Shown: in pieces, positions 18,668-26,766 of the stretch
Position numbering within the stretch: position 1 is the first letter of the stretch
Layout of the letters: each line of letters begins with the position of its first letter
NCBI RefSeq assembly: GCF_018613675.1
Contig: NZ_JAGGPQ010000007.1
Span: forward strand, 1-64,000
From: Arthrobacter sp. ISL-85
Lineage (GTDB): Bacteria > Actinomycetota > Actinomycetes > Actinomycetales > Micrococcaceae
Length of the DNA: 64,000 bases
Direction of reading: 5' to 3'
The notes under the pieces: model-generated
Told to the model about the DNA's origin: nothing
What the model saw: only the letters and a program-made list of their open reading frames with translations
Database searches by the model: none
Translations under genes and position numbers: made by a program

Positions 18668-18721
18668 TTCCCACTGACTGGTCGAAGCTGGGCCTTCCTG
18701 CTGCTGCAGGAGGCGGCGGGA

Positions 18722-18762
18722 GGGGCTGTGGCCCGGGATGGAAGTCCCGGGGCCGCAGCCCC
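18722..18762 (-). terminator. Intercistronic hairpin between binding protein and ATPase genes
   Basis: About 17 paired bases with one bulge and a mismatch: GGGGCTGTGGCCCGGGA against TCCCGGGGCCGCAGCCCC, loop about 6 nt. It sits just after the binding-protein stop within the operon. No U tract follows. Such hairpins after binding-protein genes usually give partial termination or stabilise the upstream mRNA; which applies here is inference. Confidence 0.7.
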
Positions 18763-18772
18763 CGGACGCTGA

Positions 18773-19903
18773 CTACTTGACGTCGGCGTCGGAGTAGTAA
18801 CCCGAGTCGATCAGTTCCTTCTTGTAGTTGTCCTTGGTGATGATCACGGATTTCAGCAGGAAGGCCGGGACAACCTTGACCTTGTTGTTGTAGGTCTTGG
18901 TGTCGTTGGTTTCCGGTTCCTGGCCCTTGAGGACAGCGTCAACCATCTTGACGGCCTGCGCGCCGAGCTGGCGGGTGTCCTTGAAGATGGTGGAGTACTG
19001 CTCGCCGGCGACGATGGACTTGACCGAACCCTTTTCGGCGTCCTGGCCGGTGACTACCGGCAGGCTTCCCTTTGCGTAGCCGCCGGTGCTGGTGAGGGCC
19101 GAGATGATGCCGATGGACAGGCCGTCGTACGGGGACAGGACACCGTTGAGCTTGGTGCCGGAGCTGTAGGCGGAGGTGATGATGTCCTCCATGCGCTTCT
19201 GGGCCACCGGTGCCTGCCAGCGAAGGATCGCGGCCTGCTCAAACTTGGTCTGGCCGCTGGGGACCTTCAGGGTGCCGGCATCCAGGTATGGCTTGAGGGT
19301 GTCCATGGCGCCGGTCCAGAAGAAGTTCGCGTTGTTGTCGTCGGGGCTTCCGGCGAAAAGCTCGATGTTGAAGGGGCCCTTGCCGTCCACTTTCTTGCCG
19401 CTGGCGTCGACGAGGCCGAGGCCTGTCAGCAGCGATGTGGCCTGCTGGACCCCGACCGTGTAGTTGTCGAACGTGGTGTAGTAGTCGACGTTGGGCGTGC
19501 CGTTGATGAGGCGGTCGTATGCAATGACCTTGACGTTCTGCTCCTTGGCCTTGGCCAGGACGTCGGTCAGGGTGGTGCCGTCAATGGCGGCGATGATCAG
19601 GGCCTTGGCGCCCTTGGTCAGCATGTTTTCGATCTGCGACACCTGCGTGGGGATGTCGTCGTTGGCGAACTGGAGGTCCGTCTTGTAGCCGAGGTCCTTC
19701 AGGGATTTTTCCACGTTGGCGCCATCGGCGATCCACCGTTCGGACGTCTGCGTGGGCATCGAGATGCCCACGAGTGAATCGGCGGGCTTGGCCGCGCTGC
19801 CGGATTCAGTTGCGGCCCCGCCCCGGGAGCCGCAACCGGTGGCACCGACCGTCAGGGCGAGGACAAGGGCCACCGCGCCCATCAGTTTTTTGATTCTCAC
19901 CAT
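18773..19903 (-). CDS. chvE: Periplasmic-type sugar-binding lipoprotein of the mms/ara system
   Basis: 376-residue lipoprotein. The signal peptide has basic MVRIKK, a hydrophobic core and lipobox VGATGC (Cys about residue 25). The mature part is a Peripla_BP_4 sugar-binding domain of the ChvE/XylF/GguA-linked type: [85 protein letters not shown] 19903 has AAGGAG 5 nt upstream; a longer frame reaching 20224 crosses the promoter and is rejected. First gene of the importer, divergent from araB, with a well-formed promoter and an operator upstream. It captures the sugar outside the membrane. Confidence 0.93.
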   Translation of the reverse strand: MVRIKKLMGAVALVLALTVGATGCGSRGGAATESGSAAKPADSLVGISMPTQTSERWIADGANVEKSLKDLGYKTDLQFANDDIPTQVSQIENMLTKGAKALIIAAIDGTTLTDVLAKAKEQNVKVIAYDRLINGTPNVDYYTTFDNYTVGVQQATSLLTGLGLVDASGKKVDGKGPFNIELFAGSPDDNNANFFWTGAMDTLKPYLDAGTLKVPSGQTKFEQAAILRWQAPVAQKRMEDIITSAYSSGTKLNGVLSPYDGLSIGIISALTSTGGYAKGSLPVVTGQDAEKGSVKSIVAGEQYSTIFKDTRQLGAQAVKMVDAVLKGQEPETNDTKTYNNKVKVVPAFLLKSVIITKDNYKKELIDSGYYSDADVK

Positions 19904-19997
19904 TTTCTCCTTCCGCGGCAGCATTGCCGCGAAGTGTTGTTGGACCGGGCAGTACTGATGCTCCCTGGTCCTGGCCACATTGTTGATGTGTCGGTTC

Positions 19998-20026
19998 AAT
20001 ATAGACTGATTTGTGAACGCTAACAA
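19998..20026 (-). promoter_or_regulatory. Promoter of the chvE-mmsAB operon
   Basis: On the minus strand: -35 TTGTTA (20026-20021), 17-bp spacer, -10 TATATT (20003-19998), placing the start near 19991. The -35 lies inside the operator at 20013-20026, so bound repressor would block polymerase directly. Confidence 0.75.
20013..20026 (-). promoter_or_regulatory. AraR-type operator, transporter side
   Basis: GTGAACGCTAACAA on the plus strand, equal to TTGTTAGCGTTCAC on the minus strand. With its flanks the site reads TGTTAGCGTTCACA, a full match to the LacI-family pattern TGTNANCGNTNNCA. It is the exact reverse complement of the site at 20076-20089. The likely binder is the LacI-family gene at 24284-25321. 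Confidence 0.85.
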
Positions 20027-20075
20027 GACGGTCCGGCCCGATTTTCGAAAATATTTCGGTTCATTGACTTCTGCT

Positions 20076-20089
20076 TTGTTAGCGTTCAC
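20076..20089 (+). promoter_or_regulatory. AraR-type operator, araB side
   Basis: TTGTTAGCGTTCAC, mirror copy of the transporter-side site, 50 bp between the two. A TTGACT (20064-20069) suitable as -35 lies just upstream, so this site would cover the -35/-10 spacer of the araB promoter. No convincing -10 is seen, which leaves the promoter placement tentative. Confidence 0.82.
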
Positions 20090-20168
20090 ACTTGCTGCAG
20101 CACTAGCTCCACCCTGACCCCTACAAACCCGGTAATGAGGCCCATGCCTCCCGGACGGAGGCAACCCC

Positions 20169-21956
20169 ATGCCAGATACGCTGTTCACTTCCAGCTCCGA
20201 GCCCACCCAGGACCATTTCGTCATCGGGGTGGACTACGGAACCCTTTCAGGCCGTGCAGTGGTGGTGCGTGTCCGCGACGGCAAGGAGCTGGGCAGCGCC
20301 GTCCACGAATATCCGCACGCCGTGGTTACCGATTTCCTGCCCAAAGACGCAGCGGGCGACGACGGCGTGCGGCTTCCGGGGGAATGGGCTCTGCAGGTGC
20401 CCAACGACTACCGGGATGTCCTGCGCAAGGCGGTCCCCGCCGCGGTGGCTGATGCTGGGATCGACCCCGCCGCCGTCGTCGGCATTGCCACGGACTTCAC
20501 CGCCTGCACCATGGTGCCGGTCAAGGCCGACGGGACACCCCTGAACGAGCTCCCCGGCTTCGCCAACCGGCCGCATGCGTACGTGAAGCTCTGGCGCCAC
20601 CACGCAGCGCAGGGGCAGGCCGACCGGATCAACCGGATCGCCGCTGAGCGGGGTGAGGACTGGCTGCCCCGCTACGGGGGGCTGATCTCCTCGGAATGGG
20701 AGTTTGCCAAGGGGCTCCAGCTGCTGGAGGAGGACCCGGCCGCCTACGCCGAAATGGACCACTGGGTGGAGGCGGCGGACTGGATCGTCTGGCAGCTTTG
20801 CGGCCGGTATGTCCGCAATGCCTGCACCGCGGGCTACAAGGGCATCTACCAGGACGGGCGGTATCCGTCGGAGGACTTCCTGGCTGCCCTGAACCCGGAT
20901 TTCAAGGACTTCGTCAGCACGAAGCTGGAGCACACCATCGGACGTCTGGGGGATGCCGCCGGTACCTTGACGGCGGAGGCTGCCGCTTGGACGGGACTGC
21001 CGGAGGGCATTGCGGTGGCCGTGGGCAACGTTGACGCGCATGTCACGGCTCCGGCTGCGAAGGCGGTGGAGTCGGGCCAATTGGTGGCGATCATGGGTAC
21101 CTCCACCTGCCACGTCATGAACGGCAGTGAACTGCGCGAGGTGCCGGGGATGTGCGGTGCCGTGGACGGTGGAATCGTGCCGGGGCTGTGGGGCTACGAG
21201 GCCGGGCAGTCCGGGGTTGGGGACATCTTCGGCTGGTTCACCAAGTACGGTGTCCCGCCCGAATACCACCAGGCTGCCAAGGAGGCGGGGCTGGGGATCC
21301 ACGAGTACCTGACCGAGCTGGCCTCCCGGCAGGCCATCGGGGAGCACGGCCTGATCGCGCTGGACTGGCACTCGGGAAACCGTTCGGTCCTGGTGGACCA
21401 TGAGCTTTCCGGCATTGTGGTGGGCCAGACGCTGGCCACCAGGCCCGAAGACACCTACCGTGCGCTGCTGGAAGCCACAGCGTTCGGTACCCGCACCATC
21501 GTGGACGCGTTCCGCGATGCCGGGGTCCCGGTCAAGGAATTCATCGTGGCCGGCGGCCTGCTCAAGAACCGGCTCCTGATGCAGATCTACGCGGACGCCA
21601 CCGGCCTGCAGCTGTCCACCATCGGCTCGGAGCAGGGACCGGCCCTGGGCTCGGCCATCCATGCCGCCGTCGCCGCCGGTGCCTATGCGGACATCCGCGA
21701 AGCCGCCGCGGCCATGGGCGCCGAACCCGGGGAGGTCTACACGCCGGTCCCGGAAAACGCGGCCGCCTATGACGAACTGTTCCAGGAGTACAAGACCCTG
21801 CACGACTACTTCGGCCGCGGCGGTAATGACGTGATGCGCCGGCTCAAGGCAATCCAGCGCAAAGCCGCCCGGGCCCTCCCGCCGGCGGCGGGCTCCCTGT
21901 CCGAAACTGCCTTGTCCGAAAATGCCGGCAAAACAACCATGGAGGTGTCCGCGTGA
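20169..21956 (+). CDS. araB: Ribulokinase
   Basis: 595-residue FGGY-family kinase, phosphorylating L-ribulose to L-ribulose 5-phosphate with ATP. N-terminal phosphate loop [16 protein letters not shown] (residues about 18-33). [14 protein letters not shown] and the [25 protein letters not shown] blocks are specific for AraB. The C-terminal FGGY domain contains [17 protein letters not shown] and [19 protein letters not shown]. Length fits bacterial AraB. ATG 20169 follows GGAGGCAACC. First gene of araB-araD-araA; its TGA overlaps the araD GTG start (GTGA), so the two are translationally coupled. Confidence 0.96.
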   Translation: MPDTLFTSSSEPTQDHFVIGVDYGTLSGRAVVVRVRDGKELGSAVHEYPHAVVTDFLPKDAAGDDGVRLPGEWALQVPNDYRDVLRKAVPAAVADAGIDPAAVVGIATDFTACTMVPVKADGTPLNELPGFANRPHAYVKLWRHHAAQGQADRINRIAAERGEDWLPRYGGLISSEWEFAKGLQLLEEDPAAYAEMDHWVEAADWIVWQLCGRYVRNACTAGYKGIYQDGRYPSEDFLAALNPDFKDFVSTKLEHTIGRLGDAAGTLTAEAAAWTGLPEGIAVAVGNVDAHVTAPAAKAVESGQLVAIMGTSTCHVMNGSELREVPGMCGAVDGGIVPGLWGYEAGQSGVGDIFGWFTKYGVPPEYHQAAKEAGLGIHEYLTELASRQAIGEHGLIALDWHSGNRSVLVDHELSGIVVGQTLATRPEDTYRALLEATAFGTRTIVDAFRDAGVPVKEFIVAGGLLKNRLLMQIYADATGLQLSTIGSEQGPALGSAIHAAVAAGAYADIREAAAAMGAEPGEVYTPVPENAAAYDELFQEYKTLHDYFGRGGNDVMRRLKAIQRKAARALPPAAGSLSETALSENAGKTTMEVSA

Positions 21957-22681
21957 CCGCCGGAAGTGCAGCCGAAACCGGAATCCTGCAAACCATTGCC
22001 CGGGTCCGGGCGGAAGTGTGTGCGCTGCATGCCGAGCTGACGCGGTACGAACTGGTGGTGTGGACCGCCGGCAACGTTTCGGCCCGCGTTCCGGGCACCG
22101 ACCTGATGGTGATTAAGCCCTCCGGCGTTTCCTACCAGGACCTGACCCCGGAACAAATGATCGTGACGGACCTGTACGGCACCCCGGTCAGGGGCACCCA
22201 CGTTGGTGGCGGCGGCACGGTGGACTGGGGCAACCCGGCGTTGTCGCCGTCCTCGGACACTGCTGCGCACGCCTACGTGTACCGGCACATGCCGGAGGTG
22301 GGCGGGGTGGTGCACACCCACTCCACGTACGCCACTGCCTGGGCTGCCCGGGGCGAGGCTATCCCATGTGTGCTGACCATGATGGGCGACGAGTTCGGCG
22401 GCTCCATCCCGGTGGGCCCTTTCGCGCTGATCGGTGACGACTCGATCGGCCACGGGATCGTGGAAACGCTGAAGAACTCCAAATCCCCGGCGGTCCTGAT
22501 GCAGAACCATGGCCCGTTCACTATCGGCAAGGATGCACGGTCGGCCGTGAAGGCCGCCGTCATGTGCGAGGAAGTGGCACGGACCGTGCATATCGCCCGG
22601 CAGCTGGGTGAGCCGCTGCCCATTGACCAGGGCCACATCGACTCCCTCCACGCCCGCTACCAAAACGTTTACGGCCAATAA
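21953..22681 (+). CDS. araD: L-ribulose-5-phosphate 4-epimerase
   Basis: 242-residue class II aldolase-family epimerase converting L-ribulose 5-phosphate to D-xylulose 5-phosphate, the entry into the pentose phosphate pathway. Substrate loops TAGNVSARV and IKPSGVSY near residues 40-63. Zn ligands lie in VVHTHSTYATAWA (two His) and a later His (MQNHGPFTIG). The acidic catalytic residue is in the SSDTAAHAYVYRHM region. The GTG start overlaps the araB stop by 4 nt. araA follows after 27 nt. Confidence 0.95.
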   Translation: MTAGSAAETGILQTIARVRAEVCALHAELTRYELVVWTAGNVSARVPGTDLMVIKPSGVSYQDLTPEQMIVTDLYGTPVRGTHVGGGGTVDWGNPALSPSSDTAAHAYVYRHMPEVGGVVHTHSTYATAWAARGEAIPCVLTMMGDEFGGSIPVGPFALIGDDSIGHGIVETLKNSKSPAVLMQNHGPFTIGKDARSAVKAAVMCEEVARTVHIARQLGEPLPIDQGHIDSLHARYQNVYGQ

Positions 22682-22708
22682 AAGGCCCCGAAACTACTAG
22701 GAGAATCC

Positions 22709-24229
22709 ATGAGTACCGCAGCAAACACCTCCCTCGACGGCTACGAGGTCTGGTTCCTCACCGGCAGCCAGCATCTCTACGGGGAGGAAGTCCTCAAGCA
22801 GGTGGCCGCCCAGTCGCAGGAGATCGCCAACCAGCTCAACGCCTCATCCGCCGTGCCGGTCAGGATTGTGTGGAAGCCGGTCCTCACCGACTCCGATGCC
22901 ATCCGCCGCACCGCGCTGGAGGCAAACTCGGATGATTCGGTCATCGGCGTCACGGCCTGGATGCACACCTTCAGCCCGGCCAAGATGTGGATCCAGGGCC
23001 TGGACCTGCTGCGGAAGCCCCTGCTGCACCTGCACACCCAGGCCAACCGGGACCTGCCCTGGGCGGACATCGACTTCGACTTCATGAACCTGAACCAGGC
23101 CGCGCACGGCGACCGCGAGTTCGGATACATCCAGTCCCGCCTGGGCATCGCCCGGAAGACCGTCGTCGGGCACGTCTCCAACCCTGAGGTAGCCCGCCAG
23201 GTAGGTTCCTGGCAGCGCGCCGCCGCCGGCTGGGCCGCCGTCCGGACCCTGAAGCTGACCCGCTTCGGCGACAACATGCGCAACGTGGCCGTCACCGAAG
23301 GTGACAAGACCGAAGCCGAGCTGCGCTTCGGCGTCGCCGTGAACACCTGGTCCGTCAACGAACTCGCCGACGCCGTCCACGGTGCTGCAGAGTCCGACGT
23401 CGACGCCCTGGTGGCTGAGTACGAGGACCTTTACGACGTGGTGCCGGAGCTCCGCGCAGGCGCGGCCCGGCACGATTCGCTGCGGTACGGCGCCCGGATC
23501 GAGCTGGGCCTGCGGTCCTTCCTGGAAGGCAACGGCTCCGCCGCGTTCACCACCTCGTTTGAGGACCTGGGTGCCCTCCGCCAGCTTCCCGGACTGGCGG
23601 TGCAGCGGCTCATGGCCGCCGGGTACGGGTTCGGCGCGGAGGGCGACTGGAAGACCGCCATCCTGGTCCGGGCCGCCAAGGTGATGGGCGCAGGCCTGCC
23701 CGGCGGCGCGTCCCTCATGGAGGACTACACGTACCACCTGGAGCCCGGCGCCGAGAAGATCCTGGGCGCCCACATGCTGGAGGTCTGCCCCTCGCTCACC
23801 GCTGCCAAGCCCCGGCTGGAAATCCACCCGCTGGGCATCGGCGGCAAGGAAGACCCCGTCCGGCTGGTGTTCGACGCCGATGCCTCCCCGGGCGTCGTCG
23901 TGGCCCTGTCCGACATGCGGGACCGCTTCCGCCTGGTGGCCAACGCCGTCGACGTCGTTCCCTTGGACCAGCCGCTGCCCAACCTGCCCGTGGCCCGTGC
24001 CCTCTGGGAACCCAAGCCCGACTTCGCCACGTCCGCGGCCGCCTGGCTCACCGCCGGCGCCGCGCACCACACCGTGCTCTCCACCCAGGTGGGCATGGAC
24101 GTGTTCGAGGACTTCGCCGAAATCGCCAAAACGGAGCTCCTCACCATCGACGAGGGCACCACCATCCGCCAGTTCAAAAAGGACCTGAACTGGAACGCCG
24201 CCTACTACAAACTGGCCGGCGGGATCTGA
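22709..24229 (+). CDS. araA: L-arabinose isomerase
   Basis: 506-residue isomerase converting L-arabinose to L-ribulose, the first catabolic step. Family blocks: [17 protein letters not shown] at the N-terminus, [29 protein letters not shown] and [15 protein letters not shown]. Later come [16 protein letters not shown] and [11 protein letters not shown] with the Mn-binding Glu/His residues (Glu of MEDYTYH, His of GAHM). Length is normal (about 500). ATG 22709 with GGAGAA 8 nt upstream. End of the catabolic cluster; the araR-like regulator follows after 54 nt in the same direction. Confidence 0.97.
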   Translation: MSTAANTSLDGYEVWFLTGSQHLYGEEVLKQVAAQSQEIANQLNASSAVPVRIVWKPVLTDSDAIRRTALEANSDDSVIGVTAWMHTFSPAKMWIQGLDLLRKPLLHLHTQANRDLPWADIDFDFMNLNQAAHGDREFGYIQSRLGIARKTVVGHVSNPEVARQVGSWQRAAAGWAAVRTLKLTRFGDNMRNVAVTEGDKTEAELRFGVAVNTWSVNELADAVHGAAESDVDALVAEYEDLYDVVPELRAGAARHDSLRYGARIELGLRSFLEGNGSAAFTTSFEDLGALRQLPGLAVQRLMAAGYGFGAEGDWKTAILVRAAKVMGAGLPGGASLMEDYTYHLEPGAEKILGAHMLEVCPSLTAAKPRLEIHPLGIGGKEDPVRLVFDADASPGVVVALSDMRDRFRLVANAVDVVPLDQPLPNLPVARALWEPKPDFATSAAAWLTAGAAHHTVLSTQVGMDVFEDFAEIAKTELLTIDEGTTIRQFKKDLNWNAAYYKLAGGI

Positions 24230-24283
24230 CCCAGTGGCACCGCTGAGGTCCCGGCCCCGCCACCTGCCCCGGACAGGACCTTC

Positions 24284-25321
24284 GTGACGGACGGCAGGCC
24301 ACCCCGGCTGCCCCGGCTCGAGGATGTGGCGGAGCTGGCCGGGGTCTCGCACCAGACCGTGTCACGGGTGGTCAACAACCACCCGAACGTCAGCGCCGGG
24401 ACCCGCGGGAAGGTGGAAGCGGCCATTGCCGTACTCGGCTACCGCCGCAACACTGCCGCCCGAAGCCTGGTCACGAGGCGCTCACAGACCATCGGCGTCC
24501 TGGGCAGCGAACTCTCGCAGTACGGGCCTGCCAACACCCTTCTGGGGGTGGAACGCGCGGCACGGGACGCAGGATACTTCGTCAGCGTCGCTGCCCTGCG
24601 CGAGGTCTGCCGGGATACGATCCTGGATGCCGTCCGGCACTTCCTGGACCAAGCGGTGGACGGCATCGTGGTGATCGTTCCGCATCTGGAGACGCTCTCC
24701 GCGCTGGCGGAACTGCCCATCGGAGTGCCGGTGGTGGCCGTGGGCCCCAACGGAAATGACACAGTAGGTGGCGTTAAGGTGGACCAGCGCCGCGGAGCCG
24801 AACTCGCGGTGGAGCATCTCATCGGGCAGGGACACACCCGGATCGGCCACGTCGCGGGGCCGCAGGACTGGATAGACGCCGTGGCCCGCGCCGATGGCTG
24901 GCGGGCCGCCCTGGCAGCCGCCGGACTGAAGGCGGACCTGATCGCAGAGGGCGACTGGAGTGCGGGCAGCGGTTACGGGATTGGCCGGCGGCTGGCAGCC
25001 AGCCATCGTGCCACTGCCCTCTTCGTCGGCAACGACCAGATGGCCCTGGGGGTCCTGCGGGCTCTGAACGAGGCGGGCATCAGGGTGCCGCAGGACGTTT
25101 CCGTGGTGGGCTTCGATGACCAGCCCGAGGCCGGCTATTTCAGCCCGCCGCTGACGGTGGTCCGGCAGGACTTCGAAGAGCTGGGCCGGCGGTGCATGGA
25201 GATGATGCTCACGGCACTGGGCGGTGCGGACGGACCGCGGACCCTGGTGGTGGAACCCGAACTCGTCCTGCGCAGCAGTACGGCGCCGCCGGCCTGCGGG
25301 AGCGGCCAGGACCGGATTTAG
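24284..25321 (+). CDS. araR: LacI-family repressor, probable AraR
   Basis: 345-residue LacI/GalR regulator. Helix-turn-helix LEDVAELAGVSHQTVSRVVN (residues about 10-29), then hinge and sensor domain (TIGVLGSELSQYGP, DGIVVIVPH, VKVDQRRGAELAVEHLIGQG, ALFVGNDQMALGVLRAL, SVVGFDDQPEAGYFSPPLTV). It is the last gene of the araBDA run and the only regulator near the two mirror operators at 20013-20089, so it most likely controls both divergent transcripts in response to arabinose (inference). Unlike Bacillus AraR (GntR-type HTH), this is a full LacI protein. GTG 24284; GGACAGGA about 7 nt upstream. A 16-bp near-perfect tandem duplication spans its stop codon. Confidence 0.88.
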   Translation: MTDGRPPRLPRLEDVAELAGVSHQTVSRVVNNHPNVSAGTRGKVEAAIAVLGYRRNTAARSLVTRRSQTIGVLGSELSQYGPANTLLGVERAARDAGYFVSVAALREVCRDTILDAVRHFLDQAVDGIVVIVPHLETLSALAELPIGVPVVAVGPNGNDTVGGVKVDQRRGAELAVEHLIGQGHTRIGHVAGPQDWIDAVARADGWRAALAAAGLKADLIAEGDWSAGSGYGIGRRLAASHRATALFVGNDQMALGVLRALNEAGIRVPQDVSVVGFDDQPEAGYFSPPLTVVRQDFEELGRRCMEMMLTALGGADGPRTLVVEPELVLRSSTAPPACGSGQDRI

Positions 25322-25336
25322 CCAGTACCGGATTTA
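25305..25336 (+). repeat. 16-bp tandem duplication across the araR stop codon
   Basis: GCCAGGACCGGATTTA (25305-25320) is repeated immediately as GCCAGTACCGGATTTA (25321-25336), one mismatch. The araR TAG (25319-25321) spans the junction. It looks like a recent local slippage event that did not change the protein length, since the second unit lies after the stop. Confidence 0.85.
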
Positions 25337-25393
25337 ATCAGGGGGAGACGGCGGCGAAACACGGCCACAACAATGGCTGCATAAGTTTCAGGC

Positions 25394-25597
25394 ATGACAC
25401 CCGCCTTGTTCGTCCGGCTCCGCGACCGGCTGCTGGAGACCTTTACGTATGACTCCCAATCAAGTGCCGCGGCCGCCATGGCTGACGCCACCCGCTGGGG
25501 TTGGCTCCCGGCATTGAGCGGGGTCTCCCTCGGGGCTGGCCACGCCCGCTCGGAGCATGCGGGAACGGTGCCCGAAACCGGCGGGATGTCTGGTTGA
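25394..25597 (+). CDS. Possible small hypothetical protein
   Basis: 67-codon frame in the 368-bp gap between araR and the DUF4193 gene. N-terminus MTPALFVRLRDRLLETFTYD looks like an amphipathic helix; the rest (Ala/Gly-rich, ending GTVPETGGMSG) has no recognisable motif. There is no clear ribosome site, and overlapping frames on the other strand are equally open. I keep it only because the rest of the gap holds nothing else. It could equally be non-coding leader for the DUF4193 gene. Confidence 0.2.
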   Translation: MTPALFVRLRDRLLETFTYDSQSSAAAAMADATRWGWLPALSGVSLGAGHARSEHAGTVPETGGMSG

Positions 25598-25689
25598 GCA
25601 CACTATTGCGCCGGTAGCCTGATAATGCCCTAAACTGCTTCACTGAGGTGCCTGAAATGGCGCTGCGCAGCAACGAAAGTGAACATGCT

Positions 25690-25992
25690 ATGGCTACCGA
25701 TTACGATGCTCCACGCAAGCAGGAAGAAGAGTCGCCCGCCGACTCTCTTGAGGCCCTCCAGGCATCGCGGAGCGGCAACGCGCAGACCGCGGTTATCGAT
25801 GTCGACGAGAACGACACCGCCGAAGGTATCGACCTCCCCGGCGCCGACCTGTCCAACGAGGAACTGACCGTCATTGTGGTTCCCGAGCAGTCTGACGAGT
25901 TCACCTGCTCGTCGTGCTTCCTGGTCCGCCACCGGTCGCAGGTGGCCCGTGAAAAGGACGGCATGAAGTTCTGCCGCGACTGCGAAGGCTAA
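25690..25992 (+). CDS. DUF4193 family protein
   Basis: 100-residue acidic protein of the actinobacterial DUF4193 family. Starts MATDYDAPRKQEEE, has the conserved Asp-rich middle (VIDVDENDTAEGIDLPGADL) and a C-terminal CSSCFLVRHRSQ ... FCRDCEG. The two CxxC pairs should bind a metal ion, probably Zn. Function is unknown. I chose ATG 25690 because the family starts at MATDYD; the upstream in-frame codons are not family-like. A terminator (26014-26044) follows. Promoter not clear. Confidence 0.92.
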   Translation: MATDYDAPRKQEEESPADSLEALQASRSGNAQTAVIDVDENDTAEGIDLPGADLSNEELTVIVVPEQSDEFTCSSCFLVRHRSQVAREKDGMKFCRDCEG

Positions 25993-26013
25993 AGTTCCAT
26001 CCTGGTTTTCCCG

Positions 26014-26044
26014 GCGCCGGCCACCTCCCCGAGGTGGCCGGCGC
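26014..26044 (+). terminator. Terminator after DUF4193 gene
   Basis: Perfect 14-bp stem GCGCCGGCCACCTC / GAGGTGGCCGGCGC with a 3-nt loop, followed by TGCTTTGTCT, a weak T-rich tail. Confidence 0.88.
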
Positions 26045-26151
26045 TGCTTTGTCTGCCGCCGCCGTCGTTATCAAAATGACCCCTCGTTTCCGCCCGCGAA
26101 CGCTCCTACGCTGGAAGCATCCAATGGCGCTTATTTTTGGATGGCACAGCA

Positions 26152-26700
26152 ATGAAAAAGTTCTCCGTCTGGCTCGCGGCCGTCCTGTTGGCTGCGGTGC
26201 TGGGATTCGTTGTCCAGGGGCCTGCCTCAGCGGCTCCATACTGCGGACTCACGTGGGGTTCGCTGATGAAGGCGGACGGCGCCATGAGCGGCGCGCCCGT
26301 AACCGACGTCCGGACCGGGCAGCACTATTGCTTTGACCGGCTGGTGGTTGACCTGGGTGGCACGCCGGCCCCCGGCTACAGCGTCCGGTACGTCCCGCAG
26401 GTTATCCAGGACGGCTCGGGGGCAGTAGTGCCCACCCGGGGCGGCGCCCGGCTGCAGGTCGTCGTCAAGGCGCCGGCCTATGACGCTAACGGGCAGTCCA
26501 CCTACACCCCCGCCGACAAGGCTGAGCTCTCAAACGTTTTGGGTTACCAGACCTTCCGCCAGGTGGTCTGGGCCGGAAGCTTTGAGGGCCAGACCACCAT
26601 CGGCCTGGGCGTCAGGGCCCGCCTGCCGTTCCGGGTATTCGCCCTGGACGGTCCAGGCTCAGGCTCCCGCCTGGTGGTGGACGTGGCGCACTACTGGTGA
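26152..26700 (+). CDS. Secreted AMIN-like domain protein
   Basis: 182 residues with a Sec signal peptide (MKKFSVWLAAVLLAAVLGFV, cleavage after ASA near residue 26). The mature protein has two early Cys (YCGLTWG, HYCFDRLVVDL) that may pair. It is all-beta, with VRYVPQVIQDGSG, LQVVVKAPAYD, FRQVVWAGSFEGQTTIGLGV and a C-terminal RLVVDVAHYW. This is the pattern of AMIN-like proteins, which in other proteins bind the cell wall. Role here unknown. ATG 26152 gives the signal peptide its proper length; TTG 26137 is in frame but adds acidic residues before it. A bidirectional hairpin (26719-26757) follows. Confidence 0.82.
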   Translation: MKKFSVWLAAVLLAAVLGFVVQGPASAAPYCGLTWGSLMKADGAMSGAPVTDVRTGQHYCFDRLVVDLGGTPAPGYSVRYVPQVIQDGSGAVVPTRGGARLQVVVKAPAYDANGQSTYTPADKAELSNVLGYQTFRQVVWAGSFEGQTTIGLGVRARLPFRVFALDGPGSGSRLVVDVAHYW

Positions 26701-26718
26701 GCCCGTCGTCGTTAACCA

Positions 26719-26757
26719 CAAAGGTGCCGTGCCCCTCAGTGGGGCGCGGCACCTTTG
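26719..26757. terminator. Bidirectional terminator between AMIN-like and APC-permease genes
   Basis: Stem CAAAGGTGCCG...GCCCC paired with GGGGC...CGGCACCTTTG, with a one-base mismatch region, loop TCAGT. The A/T closing pairs give T runs on both strands. It sits between convergent genes. Confidence 0.88.
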
Positions 26758-26766
26758 CGTCGGGGC

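Noticed and set aside
19904..20224. N-terminal extension of the sugar-binding protein to 20224
   Set aside because: It would cover the promoter and both operators and hide the signal peptide. ATG 19903 gives a proper lipoprotein signal.
22844..24352. 502-codon minus-strand frame opposite araA
   Set aside because: Low-complexity Gly/Val/Asp-rich translation without motifs. araA on the plus strand is well supported.
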